DNA of 45,978 nucleotides from Acidobacteriota bacterium (GTDB lineage Bacteria > Acidobacteriota > Terriglobia > Terriglobales > Acidobacteriaceae), in NCBI GenBank assembly GCA_018268755.1, contig JAFDVW010000005.1, positions 52,136-98,113 of the forward strand, written 5' to 3'. A program made the translations under genes and the position numbers. The notes beneath the pieces are model-generated. The model was not told the origin of the DNA. It did not search any database and worked only from the letters and a program-made list of their open reading frames with translations. Shown here in pieces: positions 8,601 through 16,337 of the stretch (the first letter of the stretch is position 1; every line of letters begins with the position of its first letter).

Positions 8601-8989
8601 GTCTCCAAATCCACCTGCGGCAGCTGGTCGGCGCGGACCTGCACCTCTTCGCTGGCCGCACCCGCCTCCAGCACCGGATTGAGCGTGATGGCCTGCGCCA
8701 CCGTCAATTGCAGGTTGGGCACCCGGTACACCTTAAAGCTGGCCTTCTTCACGGTCACTTCGTACACGCCGACCGGAAGATCGGTGACGCTATAGCTTCC
8801 CGAGCCACTGCTGGCCACGGTGCGCGTCAGGTTGGTACCGACATTCCGGACCGTGACATCGGCGCCCTGCACCACTGCGCCGGTGGGATCGGCCACGGTA
8901 CCGGCAATCGAGCCAGTCTGGGCAGTTGCGACCAACGATACGGCGAGCACGACACATACGCCGAAAATAAAGTTCTTTACCAAATGCAT
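5609..8989 (-). CDS. Oar-like TonB-dependent outer-membrane receptor with carboxypeptidase-regulatory domain
   Basis: 1126 aa. The start is placed at the ATG at 8987-8989, because GGAG lies 8 bases upstream and the protein then opens with a clean signal peptide (MHLVKNFIFGVCVVLAVSLV then ATAQ). A longer frame to 9103 lacks these features. A carboxypeptidase-regulatory beta-sandwich follows (GSIAGTVADPTGAVVQGADV, about 25-110), then a plug-like region (DGVDNNDTSVPGGIGGVL) and a long aromatic-rich beta-barrel ending in VALKLVF, the terminal Phe expected of outer-membrane barrels. This architecture is greatly expanded in Acidobacteriota and is thought to import large substrates, often glycans. 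No SusD partner or degradative enzyme is adjacent, so the ligand is unknown. Confidence 0.9.
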   Translation of the reverse strand: MHLVKNFIFGVCVVLAVSLVATAQTGSIAGTVADPTGAVVQGADVTVRNVGTNLTRTVASSGSGSYSVTDLPVGVYEVTVKKASFKVYRVPNLQLTVAQAITLNPVLEAGAASEEVQVRADQLPQVDLETAQVSNLVSQRQIQDMPLITRDPYSLVLLSPGTSQTNTSLGGITVNGSRERNNNFLLDGVDNNDTSVPGGIGGVLSANPDSTQEFRVITNNFNAEFGRNTGAIVDVVTKSGTNSLHGSAYWFGRYTAFGGARDWFNREPDPQDPYVRNQFGYAIGGPIRKDKTFFFFNQEFKRFRTTLTNAATVPTQGFKDGVFTYIDGDGNSVPVDLRPGSPQNPSNYILDPTMQSIFALYPNPAQSADGFTGTIFYPTGSQLNSYETVAKIDHHFNDKHVFTGRYGYDNASDPDPFHDALPFGGNAGATSSKSISQAATGSLSSTLTPNLVNVFSFGWNQIFAGFRCTGLDVLDSVSPVDQFGNGRDYNMDPFTSFGCLSLVSNGQFRKTGTTSYGDALTWVRGNHTFKFGGDFRNIRESGPTGFYSRRQIYTQNVSFYGPAGNPIDVAGSTSSLENAASALYGIIAEDLAAEYFNKDGVRQGSDNKNFRQHEYSWFGQDSWKVRRNLTLTLGVRYQLDGVPYEENANFSNLLTSPASYPVVMSIVGPGTGKQIYNTDYSNIEPRFGFSWDPWSDGKTAIRGGFGIFHDRVFGNLFGNARGNPPFEQDYVNYPFGMAMSDPEFPAVVPDTVPSLTIEDGALLAPVIFDPHFRNSSSNNWNFGIQRELTPDLSLDLAYVGSKGTHIYRQMDGNPPDPALVSQLVEYCSDPENEYGCSPTDVQSALLYYGGTYGYLPFNAVEHNALYQPFYQVSNGNSIYHSMQVKVTKAMKHGFSIQGSYTWAHGIDDSSDPLAPAANNRTYPRNSRDLRQDRGNSDNDIRHIAVINYTWELPFGKGRSFINSGVLGKVFEGMQFSGLISAQTGHPFEIRQAYDTQRTGVPAWADLVGDPFAPGDNPGVVFGKVYFTNPSAFAEPAWGGPGSVGRNQFYGPNYVNMDMTWLKNMNITERFSLQLRLEGYNILNHPQFQNPDNLIEDSIFGVSTATVGRSDGTTSSRQLQVALKLVF

Positions 8990-9123
8990 AGTTTCTCCAT
9001 TCGAAATCTGAAACCTATCTCTGGGTTCCAAGTGGCAGGTTGCCTGGCATAACAAACATGCAAGACTCGCAAAAGATGACAGTTGAACAAAACATGATGG
9101 CAATTACATCTCCATAAACTCTG

Positions 9124-9172
9124 CCCTGTTTATGAATCGTCTATGTTGAATATTTTCAACGGGTTAACAGGG
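9124..9172. promoter_or_regulatory. Nested inverted repeats upstream of the receptor gene
   Basis: Outer arms CCCTGTT (9124-9130) and AACAGGG (9166-9172) enclose inner arms GTTGAA (9145-9150) and TTCAAC (9155-9160). They lie 135-185 bases upstream of the receptor ATG and about 145 bases upstream of the DUF309 gene, in an AT-rich divergent intergenic region (8990-9314). Nothing else is recognisable in that gap. Regulatory role is inferred from symmetry and place only. Confidence 0.35.
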
Positions 9173-9314
9173 ATTGCGAGCGATCTCGGAATGGCCTGAA
9201 TCCTGATTTTTGAATTTAACAATATGAATTTCAGAATTCACTGTCCAAATTGTAGAACTTTGATTCTATTGGGTTTCTGACGTACCATCAGGCGACTTCC
9301 GCAAAGGTAGATCG

Positions 9315-9689
9315 ATGACCCAAGCTTCCCGGCACCGCCATCCAGGGTTCGACAAGGGCATTGCGTGCTTCAACGCCGCAGGCTTTTTTGAGGCGCATGA
9401 GCACCTGGAAGACGCCTGGAGGGCCATACCGGCAGCGCAGGGCCCGGAAAAGCTGTTTGTGCAGGGATTGGTGCAGGTGGCGGTAGCGTTTCACCACTAT
9501 TCGACCGGCAATCGGGTAGGGGCCCGCTCGGTCCTGGGGCGCGCGGTGCGCAACCTAACTCAGAACGCAGCGCACTGCGGGGGACTGGAAATCGAAGACT
9601 TGCTTGCGTCGTTGCAGAGATGGCAGATGACTCTCGCCGAGGATACCTCGACTTCTCTGCCTTTTCCCGTTCTTACGATAAGGGAATAA
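9315..9689 (+). CDS. DUF309 domain protein
   Basis: 124 aa, all-helical. The motif FNAAGFFEAHEHLEDAWRAI (about 19-38) matches the DUF309 signature (F-N-x-G-x-F-F-E-A-H-E-x-L-E-x-x-W), with acidic and histidine residues that look metal-binding. It continues FVQGLVQVAVAFHHYSTGN, also typical. Biochemical function of the family is not established. AAAGGTAG precedes the ATG. It converges with the lipoprotein gene ending at 9711. Confidence 0.85.
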   Translation: MTQASRHRHPGFDKGIACFNAAGFFEAHEHLEDAWRAIPAAQGPEKLFVQGLVQVAVAFHHYSTGNRVGARSVLGRAVRNLTQNAAHCGGLEIEDLLASLQRWQMTLAEDTSTSLPFPVLTIRE

Positions 9690-9710
9690 GACTCGCCCCG
9701 GCAAGCGCCA

Positions 9711-10718
9711 TCACCTGCGGCGTTTGCGGGCGACTGGCTGGGCCGGCACTTCGCCGGGGGCCAACACCCGCCGTACGATGGGCGTATTCAACTTGTATTT
9801 GCGCTCCAGCACCTTCCCGGTGTCGTCCGTGACATGCACCGTGAACACCGGCAACATACCTTCTTTCTCAAAATTTTCCTGGGACACCGTAGCCGGCAGG
9901 GCACCCTTCAAGTTGCGCTCACGATAGGCCGTCTCATACCGGTGCCGCTTTACGTTCCAGGTAAATACCCGAATCTGGTTGAAGTCGAAGGGTTGGCCGT
10001 CCTTGGGCTCATTCAGCAGCATGAGGTACTGAGGCACCTTCTTGTCGCCGTCCACCACTTCATTGAGCACAAAGGAAGCCACAATCCGCTGGCCTTCGGC
10101 GTATTGCGCAATCTCGATGGGAACATCTACGTCCAGCAGGCGGCCCAGAACCCACCCCACATGGCCCAAGGGATCGCGAATCAACCACCAGTCCTCCATG
10201 ACCGGCGGAGGAGCAGGCTTACCCTCCGCGGGGGCTTTGGCGGGCTGGGCCCCGGGCAGCACCTTTTCGCTGGTGGCCCGCTTCCAAAGATCGACTTTGG
10301 TGCCCTGGCTTAGCTGATAGAGATGGTCGGAGCTGCGCGCCGGGGAAATATGCAGGTTGGTGTCGTTGCGGGTGATGGCCACGGTCTGGACGGGATCGCG
10401 GGCTTCGTCCCTGGCTAGTTTCTGAAAAGCTTCAAAGACCTGCTGGGTCACCACGTAGCGCTGCTCCAGCCAGCCTTCCGCGCCATTGGCGGTGCGCACT
10501 TTCACGAAGCGGCGATCGCGATCCAGCACTTCCAACCGCTCGGCGTTTCGGACAATGGCGACTTTGTTGAAAACCGCCGCCACCTGGTCACGCAGGATCG
10601 CTTGTGGGGCGGAAACATACGCGACCTCGCGGCTCTTGCCTCTGCCTCGGTCGCAGCCGCACCACACCACGGCAAGCAGCAAAAACACCAGGGCCGGGGT
10701 TCGAGCCAGGGATCGCAT
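9711..10718 (-). CDS. Predicted lipoprotein with SH3-like domains
   Basis: 335 aa when started at the ATG at 10716-10718, which gives a hydrophobic signal with a cysteine at its end (ALVFLLLAVVWCGC); a longer frame to 10823 runs into pfkA. Two bacterial SH3-like modules are visible: one of about 50 residues (VAAVFNKVAIVRNAERLEVL through GAEGWLEQRYV), the second beginning VAITRNDTNLHISP and ending DPLGHVGWVLGRLLDVDVP, split by a Pro/Ala-rich insertion. The C-terminal third is beta-rich and ends in a basic RKRRR tail. SH3 modules in secreted proteins often bind cell-wall peptides. It lies immediately downstream of pfkA, about 100 bases, and the link in function is unclear. Confidence 0.7.
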   Translation of the reverse strand: MRSLARTPALVFLLLAVVWCGCDRGRGKSREVAYVSAPQAILRDQVAAVFNKVAIVRNAERLEVLDRDRRFVKVRTANGAEGWLEQRYVVTQQVFEAFQKLARDEARDPVQTVAITRNDTNLHISPARSSDHLYQLSQGTKVDLWKRATSEKVLPGAQPAKAPAEGKPAPPPVMEDWWLIRDPLGHVGWVLGRLLDVDVPIEIAQYAEGQRIVASFVLNEVVDGDKKVPQYLMLLNEPKDGQPFDFNQIRVFTWNVKRHRYETAYRERNLKGALPATVSQENFEKEGMLPVFTVHVTDDTGKVLERKYKLNTPIVRRVLAPGEVPAQPVARKRRR

Positions 10719-10819
10719 GGGGAACTCAAAACCAATATAGCGTATGCGCTGGGCGAGAAAAGCCGGTCCCTGGTTACGAAAGAGAGACACCGGCAGAGGA
10801 AGGCCAGTGAAGGGAAAAA

Positions 10820-11884
10820 TCAATCCCCAAAACAGATGCCGATGGAGCGGGCCGTACTCACCAGTTCTCCGTGGGGATCCACGCCCTTCATGCGGCCGAT
10901 AGTCTCGGCAATATCCACGGGTTCAATCCGGTTGTTGCGCAAGCACACGGTCTTCCCGAATCCGCCCGCCGCAACCAGATCGACGGCAGCCACGCCAAAG
11001 CGGGTAGACAGGATCCGGTCATAGGCCGTAGGCGACCCACCGCGCTGAATGTGGCCCAGCACGCTGACCCGGACCTCCTTCCCGGACTGCACGGAAATCG
11101 CATTGCCCAGAACGTTGCTGACCGCTCCGCTGCGCCGGTTCTCTTTCAATTCCGGAGGCAGCTCGACCCCTTCCGCAACCACAATAATGGTGAAGTTCTT
11201 ATTGTAGGTTTCACGTTGGGCGATATATCGGCAGATGCGGTTGATGGTGAAGGGGATTTCCGGAATCAGAATAATGTGGGCGCCGCCGGCAATGCCGGCC
11301 TCCAGCGCAATCCAGCCCGCGTCCCGGCCCATGACCTCGACCAACATCACGCGATGATGAGATTCCGCGGTGGTATGGATCTTGTCGACGGCATCGGTCG
11401 CTGTGGTCAGCGCCGTATCAAACCCGAAGGTGACGTCAGTGGCGGAAAGATCATTATCAATCGTCTTGGGCACCCCGACGATGTTCACCCCTTTATGAAA
11501 CATCTCCAGGGCAATTTTGTGCGAGCCATCGCCGCCGATGGTAATGATGGCATCAATGCCCAGCTTGCGGGCATTGCCGATGACCTCCTGGGAAATATCG
11601 CGCACCACTTCCTGGCCATTCTCGATGGTCTTGTACTGAAAAGGATTGCCGCGATTGGTGGTGCCCAGGATGGTGCCGCCGCGGGGCAGGATGCCGCTGA
11701 CATGCTTGAGCGTAAGCTCAAAAGATTTTTCCGGCCAGATCAGGCCGTCGAAGCCGTCCGGAATGCCGATGACCTTCCACTTGTGTTTCAGAATGGCGCA
11801 CTTCACCGCCGCGCGAATGACGGCATTGAGACCGGGAGCGTCACCGCCCCCGGTAGAAATACCAATGCAGCGAATTTCAGACAT
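10820..11884 (-). CDS. pfkA: 6-phosphofructokinase (ATP- or PPi-dependent, group III type)
   Basis: Phosphorylates fructose 6-phosphate to fructose 1,6-bisphosphate in glycolysis. It is 354 aa. Nucleotide-binding GGGDAPGLN (12-20), GGDGS (117-121), catalytic PKTIDND (139-145), MGRDAGWIA, and the C-terminal LGHIQRGGSPTAYDR are all present. The two residues that separate donors are Gly120 (as in ATP enzymes) and Lys140 (as in PPi enzymes), equivalent to E. coli 104 and 124. This mixed pair is found in the group III enzymes, so phosphoryl donor cannot be decided from sequence. No strong Shine-Dalgarno sequence precedes the ATG. Confidence 0.95.
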   Translation of the reverse strand: MSEIRCIGISTGGGDAPGLNAVIRAAVKCAILKHKWKVIGIPDGFDGLIWPEKSFELTLKHVSGILPRGGTILGTTNRGNPFQYKTIENGQEVVRDISQEVIGNARKLGIDAIITIGGDGSHKIALEMFHKGVNIVGVPKTIDNDLSATDVTFGFDTALTTATDAVDKIHTTAESHHRVMLVEVMGRDAGWIALEAGIAGGAHIILIPEIPFTINRICRYIAQRETYNKNFTIIVVAEGVELPPELKENRRSGAVSNVLGNAISVQSGKEVRVSVLGHIQRGGSPTAYDRILSTRFGVAAVDLVAAGGFGKTVCLRNNRIEPVDIAETIGRMKGVDPHGELVSTARSIGICFGD

Positions 11885-11901
11885 AGTGGCGTGCCAGACT
11901 T

Positions 11902-12510
11902 CTAGTTCACGGTCAGGGTAGTACTCCCCGAGATCGAGCCGGAAGTCGCGGTAATGGTTGTTGTGCCTGTGCCTTGGGTTGTCGCCACGTTGCTCGACAT
12001 GGTGGCCACGGATGTGCTCGATGACGTCCAGGTCACCGAATTCGTAATGTCATATTGCGTGCCGCCGGAAACCGTACCCATGGCGGTGAATGTCACCGTC
12101 TGGCCTGAGGTGCGAGTGGGATTCGTCGGCGTGACCGCGATGGAAATCAGGTTCGTCAAAGACACGGTTACGGTTGTGGAACCACTTACGGTTCCCGACT
12201 GCGCTGTAATGGTGGCAGTTCCCAGGTTCAGGCCCTTGATGAGCCCCCCCGTCGAAATACTCACGGCCGTATCATCGGAAGTCTGCCAGTAAACGCCGCT
12301 GGTCAGAGTCTTGGTGCTGCCATCGTCGTAGGTGCCGGTGGCCGTCATCTGCAGGGTGCTGCCCTGCTGAATGGACGGGGTCGCAGGCCCCACGGTCAGA
12401 GTGGTGAGGGTCGGATTGACAAAAAAGCCCCGGCAACCCACCGCGGCAGCAAGCAAAACGAGGGTCGTAACTGCAAGGAATAGCTGGACTTTGCGCTTCG
12501 TACTTGGCAT
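11902..12510 (-). CDS. Lipoprotein with two bacterial Ig-like (BIG2) domains
   Basis: 202 aa from the ATG at 12508-12510. A basic start and hydrophobic core end in a lipobox, LLAAAVGC, with the modified Cys about residue 27. Two Ig-like repeats follow: the first starts LTTLTVGPATPSIQQGSTLQ and ends TATITAQSGTVSGSTTVTVS, the second starts ISIAVTPTNPTRTSGQTVTF and ends TTTITATSGSISGSTTLTVN. Thr/Ser-rich composition is typical of exported BIG2 proteins that act in surface adhesion or as spacers. It sits just upstream of pfkA on the same strand (17 bases) and is divergent from the M28 peptidase gene. Confidence 0.82.
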   Translation of the reverse strand: MPSTKRKVQLFLAVTTLVLLAAAVGCRGFFVNPTLTTLTVGPATPSIQQGSTLQMTATGTYDDGSTKTLTSGVYWQTSDDTAVSISTGGLIKGLNLGTATITAQSGTVSGSTTVTVSLTNLISIAVTPTNPTRTSGQTVTFTAMGTVSGGTQYDITNSVTWTSSSTSVATMSSNVATTQGTGTTTITATSGSISGSTTLTVN

Positions 12511-12753
12511 CTTTGAAAGGCCCTCAGGGACGCGCTGGCAGGCGGCGTCCAAAGCAGCGCAAGCAAATTGTAGCAGAGAGATACCGCGCTGACATCTAGG
12601 CCTGTACCTCCGTGCGTACCGGTGCGTCTCCCGCAACCTGCGCTTACGACAGGAACGCAGTCCCTCCCGCGCCTTGCAAGAGAATCTCGCATACCTGGAG
12701 AAAACCTTGTAGTATGGCGCAGTTCCGCTTTTATCGAAGCCTTTCTCTCGCGC

Positions 12754-14208
12754 ATGAAACGCTATTGGATCCCTTTTCTAGTATCCCTATTCCCTATCCT
12801 GACCTTGCCCACTTTGGGGGCCCAGTCTCCCCCTAAGCTCCCAAAAACTTCCGTTCGCGCCGAAATACAAGCGCCCTCGGTGTGCGCTCTCTGCATTCGC
12901 GCCCATATGGAGTTTCTGGCCTCTGACGCCATGCAGGGACGGGGCAGCGGCAGCCACGATGAACAAGTGGCAGCTACCTATATCGCCTCCGAGATGCGCG
13001 CTTTTGGCATTGCTCCGGGAAATGGCCAAAGCTACATCCAGGCAGTGCCGTTGCTGCGCCGAAAGCTAAGCGCGCCCCCCGTGCTCAAGCTGGGCGCAGA
13101 CGCATCCCTGATTTCCTGGAGCTATGGCGACGATTTCGTGGCCGCCCGCCTGAGCCAGCCGGGATTTTCCGGGCCCTTGCAGAAAATCCGCGCGGATGCC
13201 GCGCTAAAAGACGACACCCCGGAAGAACCCATGGTCACTCCGGGGGCCGTGGTCCTGGTCATGGGTGGATCCTCGGCGGCCATACGCCGCGCCGCCTTTG
13301 GCGCAGCCTCGGCGGGCGCCGCAGGGGTGCTGATCGCCGGCCGGAAAGAAGACTTCGCCGAAGGGAACAAACTCCCGCAACTGCCCGCACGCTTTCAGGG
13401 AAGCGCTACCCCAGACATGGGCGGCGACATCAATGTGCTGCAGTTAAGCGAAGAAGCGATGGCCCGCGCACAGCAAGCGGCGGACGGCACTCAGGTTTCC
13501 CTGGAGGCGCCCTCTCGCCAAGAGCCGGCCTACACCTGGAACGCGGTCGGGATCATTCCCGGGGCCGACCCCACGCTCAAGCAGCAAGCTATTCTTTTCT
13601 CCGCCCATCTGGACCATGTGGGCATTGGGCAGCCGGTAAACGGCGACGCTATATACAACGGGGCGGATGACGATGCCTCAGGAGTGACCGCCGTGCTGGA
13701 AATTGCCCGCGTGCTGGGCCAATCTTCTAAGCCCAGGCGGACCGTGATCTTCGCGTTTTTTGGCAGCGAGGAGAACGGAGGCATGGGCGCCACGTATTTC
13801 CGCGAGCATCCGCCGGTGCCGCTGCCCAACATCGTGGCCAACCTGGAGTTTGAAATGTTGGGCCGTCCCGATCCCAAGGTGCCGGCCAACACCCTGTGGC
13901 TCACCGGCTGGGAACGCTCCAACCTGGGCGCCACGCTGGCCCAGCATGGCGCCAGGCTGGTCCAGGACCCACGGCCTGACCAGGATTTCTTTGCCCGTTC
14001 CGATAATTATGTGCTGGCCAAGAAAGGCGTGGTCGCCCACACCATCTCGAGCTTCGGTTTGCATGCGCAGTACCACCAGCCCAGCGATGACCTGGAGCAC
14101 ATCAACTTCCCGCACATGAATTCCGCGATTGGATCGTTATTGGGGCCGGTCCGTTGGCTGGTGAACTCCGGTTTCACGCCGCAGTGGAAAGACGGGGGAA
14201 GGCCGTAG
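12754..14208 (+). CDS. Secreted M28-family metallopeptidase with PA-like insert
   Basis: 484 aa. The ATG at 12754 gives a signal peptide (MKRYWIPFLVSLFPILTLPT then LGAQS); the longer frame from 12622 overlaps the divergent lipoprotein region and is less likely. A PA-like segment (VVLVMGGSSAAIRRAAFGAA) lies near residues 165-195. The dinuclear zinc M28 ligands are all in order: HLDHVG, NGADDDASGVTAVLE, FGSEENGG (catalytic Glu pair), EFEMLGRPD and LHAQYHQPSDD. It probably acts outside the cytoplasmic membrane as an aminopeptidase. The upstream region lacks a clear Shine-Dalgarno sequence. Confidence 0.88.
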   Translation: MKRYWIPFLVSLFPILTLPTLGAQSPPKLPKTSVRAEIQAPSVCALCIRAHMEFLASDAMQGRGSGSHDEQVAATYIASEMRAFGIAPGNGQSYIQAVPLLRRKLSAPPVLKLGADASLISWSYGDDFVAARLSQPGFSGPLQKIRADAALKDDTPEEPMVTPGAVVLVMGGSSAAIRRAAFGAASAGAAGVLIAGRKEDFAEGNKLPQLPARFQGSATPDMGGDINVLQLSEEAMARAQQAADGTQVSLEAPSRQEPAYTWNAVGIIPGADPTLKQQAILFSAHLDHVGIGQPVNGDAIYNGADDDASGVTAVLEIARVLGQSSKPRRTVIFAFFGSEENGGMGATYFREHPPVPLPNIVANLEFEMLGRPDPKVPANTLWLTGWERSNLGATLAQHGARLVQDPRPDQDFFARSDNYVLAKKGVVAHTISSFGLHAQYHQPSDDLEHINFPHMNSAIGSLLGPVRWLVNSGFTPQWKDGGRP

Positions 14209-14212
14209 GCAG

Positions 14213-14388
14213 CCGTTAGCCCTTGGCCCTTGGCCCTTTGGCCTTTGGCCTTTAGCTAAAACCTTAAACCGCAGAGAGCGCTGAGCACGCAGAGTTTTCA
14301 AGAAATTTCCTCTGGGTGTTTACGAACTTCTTCTTTGCGAACTTTGCGGCCCCTGCGGTTGAAGGTTTTGGCTAACGGCCAAAGGCTA
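14213..14388. repeat. Composite palindrome: heptamer array plus CTTAAACCGCAG arms
   Basis: A 7-8 bp periodic array (units like CCGTTAG, CCCTTGG, CCTTTGG; 14213-14257) is followed by CGCAGAG-family arms, 14253-14274 and 14353-14374, complementary at 20 of 22 positions. It closes with an inverted TTGGCTAACGGCCAAAGGC (14369-14387). The whole gap between the convergent M28 and DUF2203 genes is made of this element. Confidence 0.8.
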
Positions 14389-14390
14389 GA

Positions 14391-14825
14391 CTAATGGCTT
14401 CTCTTGGCTCTTGCGATGCGGCCGTCGATGGGTTTGCGGCCAGCGAAGCCTTCGCTGACGCCATGCCAGTGAGTAATGTCGGCTTCGCCCAGTTTCCAGC
14501 ACAGCAGCACAATCTGGCCGTCCACTTCGCAGGGGAAGTCGAGCAGTCCGATGTCGAGGTCCTTGACCTGCACCCCGGTAGCATCAATTTCCGCCAGGGC
14601 GTCTTTGACCTGCTGCACGGCTTTTTCGTGTTCCGCCTTGCGGCGGGCCAGCGGCACAATATCCAGATACATCCCGCCGCGCAGAAAGACCTGATGGGCG
14701 ACTTCCTGCATCTCGGCGTCCACTTCTTCGATCAGCTTTTTGCCGGCAATGGCCGTCCGTAGCAGGGACGCCAACACCGGCAGGAGCATCTTGGCTTCGT
14801 CGAGAGTGAAGGTGCGGTCGGACAT
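14391..14825 (-). CDS. DUF2203 family protein
   Basis: 144 aa cytoplasmic protein. It opens TFTLDEAKMLLPVLASLLRT and has the family's C-terminal signature: VKDLDIGLLDFPCEVDGQIV, then LLCWKLGEADITHWHGVSEG and FAGRKPID. The middle is helical (about 25-85). The family's function is not established. It stands alone between repeats and is convergent with the M28 gene; its stop codon adjoins the heptamer repeat. The 81 bases before nadA also contain heptamer-like units. Confidence 0.85.
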   Translation of the reverse strand: MSDRTFTLDEAKMLLPVLASLLRTAIAGKKLIEEVDAEMQEVAHQVFLRGGMYLDIVPLARRKAEHEKAVQQVKDALAEIDATGVQVKDLDIGLLDFPCEVDGQIVLLCWKLGEADITHWHGVSEGFAGRKPIDGRIARAKRSH

Positions 14826-14906
14826 GGAAATATATTACTGCATGAATGAATCGCTGGCCTTTGGCCGCTAGCTGAAACTACCAACGACCGACGACGAACG
14901 GCTGCT

Positions 14907-16019
14907 CTAGCGGATCTCCAGCATGCGGTCGAGGGCCACTTTGGCCCAGTGTTTTACCTCGTCTTTCACCTTGATTTGGTTGACCACATTGCCCTCTGCC
15001 AGATTTTCTAGGGCCCAGCACAGGTGCTGCGGCGAGATGCGGTACATGGTGGTGCACAGACAGCCGGAGTCATCCAGCGTGATGACCTTCTTGCCTTCCG
15101 CGGCAAACTCCTTGCCCATGCGGTTGACCAAGTGGATCTCCGTGCCCACTGCAAAGCTCGATCCCGCCGGCGCCTCACGAATCATCTTCAGCAGACCTTC
15201 GGTCGAGCCGATGCCATCCGCCTTCTGGCAAACTTCCCAGCGGCACTCGGGATGCACGATGACGCGAATGCCAGGAAATTTGGCGCGCACCTGGTCCACG
15301 TGCTCAGGCAAAAAGCGCTGATGCACGGAGCAGTGCCCTTTCCACAAGATGACCTTGGCGGCGCGCAGGCGCTCAGGCGTTACGCCGCCGTTGAGCATGT
15401 AGGGGTCCCAGACGACCATTTCGCTCAACGGAATGCCCATCGCGTAGGCCGTGTTGCGTCCGAGATGCTGATCGGGAAGGAAGAGCAGTTTGGGGCTTTT
15501 GGCGAATCCCCACTTCATGGCCGCGGAAGCATTGGAGGACGTGCAGACCACGCCGCCCCGCTCGCCGACAAAGGCCTTAATGGCGGCCGTCGAATTGATG
15601 TAGGTGACTGGCGTTACGCCCGAACCGGTGTCATCGGTCACGCCGGCTCGCACCAATTGTTCCCAGCAATCTTCTACCTGGGTGATCTCGGCCATGTCGG
15701 CCATGGAACAGCCGGCATTAAGGTCAGGAAGCACTGTAATTTGCCCGGAACGCGCCAGCACATCGGCGCTCTCCGCCATAAAATGCACGCCGCAGAAGAC
15801 AATGTATTTGCCGCCGGCCTTGGCGGCTTCCTGCGCCAGCTTGTAGGAGTCGCCGCGAAAGTCGGCGAAGCGAATGACTTCATCCCGCTGGTAGTGGTGT
15901 CCCAGGATGACCACCTCGCGGCCCAACGCTTGTTTGGCCGCACGAATACGCGCGTCCATGGTGTGGTCGGGAAGGACCAGATAATTCTCAAGACTGCAAA
16001 GTTCCGTTGCCGTTGCCAA
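14907..16019 (-). CDS. nadA: Quinolinate synthase A
   Basis: [4Fe-4S] enzyme that condenses iminoaspartate with dihydroxyacetone phosphate to quinolinate in de novo NAD synthesis. At 370 aa it is of the longer NadA type. Conserved HHYQRDEV (41-48), GDSYKLA, CGVHFMAE (76-83), NAGCSMAD and GHCSVHQRF are present; Cys104, Cys230 and Cys320 match the spacing of the cluster ligands in the Bacillus-type enzyme. The start is TTG at 16017-16019 with CAGGAC upstream; an in-frame ATG 20 codons later is possible but would delete conserved N-terminal sequence. No nadB or nadC lies in the window. Confidence 0.95.
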   Translation of the reverse strand: MATATELCSLENYLVLPDHTMDARIRAAKQALGREVVILGHHYQRDEVIRFADFRGDSYKLAQEAAKAGGKYIVFCGVHFMAESADVLARSGQITVLPDLNAGCSMADMAEITQVEDCWEQLVRAGVTDDTGSGVTPVTYINSTAAIKAFVGERGGVVCTSSNASAAMKWGFAKSPKLLFLPDQHLGRNTAYAMGIPLSEMVVWDPYMLNGGVTPERLRAAKVILWKGHCSVHQRFLPEHVDQVRAKFPGIRVIVHPECRWEVCQKADGIGSTEGLLKMIREAPAGSSFAVGTEIHLVNRMGKEFAAEGKKVITLDDSGCLCTTMYRISPQHLCWALENLAEGNVVNQIKVKDEVKHWAKVALDRMLEIR

Positions 16020-16058
16020 AGTTCTGTCCTGCTTTCAGCCCCAAAGAATGCTCTGCCC

Positions 16059-16237
16059 GGCAGGGTTCCCTGCCTCGCGATGGCACGCTCTGGAACGGGG
16101 ATGTTGAAAGCCCTTCAGCGGCTCCAGCCGGCTCGCTGCGTCATTTTCACGCCCAGCCTGCGGGGATGTTGAAGCCACTTCTTGCTTATTTCACTTCGTT
16201 GGATGCACAGGACCACGGCGAAGATACGAAAAGTATC
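16059..16237. promoter_or_regulatory. Two short palindromes upstream of nadA
   Basis: GGCAGGG-TT-CCCTGCC (16059-16074) lies 40 bases before the nadA start, and GATAC-GAAAA-GTATC (16223-16237) about 200 bases before it. Either may be an operator or leader hairpin for nadA. Neither matches a NAD-regulator consensus I can recall with certainty. Confidence 0.3.
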
Positions 16238-16337
16238 GTAAGTTTTTAGCCACCCTCGGACTCCAACGGTGGCCTGGGCTCCATAGGTATTGTGCACCGG
16301 AAAAGCGCTGGTGGCAAGGGATTTAGGGGGCAGGTCG

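Noticed and set aside
7736..9052. A 438-codon plus-strand frame within the receptor gene, and another at 6017-7264
   Set aside because: Both lie opposite a receptor with signal peptide, regulatory domain and barrel end; neither has a recognisable fold or ribosome-binding site.
14253..14374. Palindromes considered as insertion sequences
   Set aside because: None contains a transposase frame, and no target-site duplication could be seen.
16007..16249. An 80-codon plus-strand frame upstream of nadA
   Set aside because: No homology-like pattern; it overlaps the nadA start and contains direct word repeats typical of spacer DNA.
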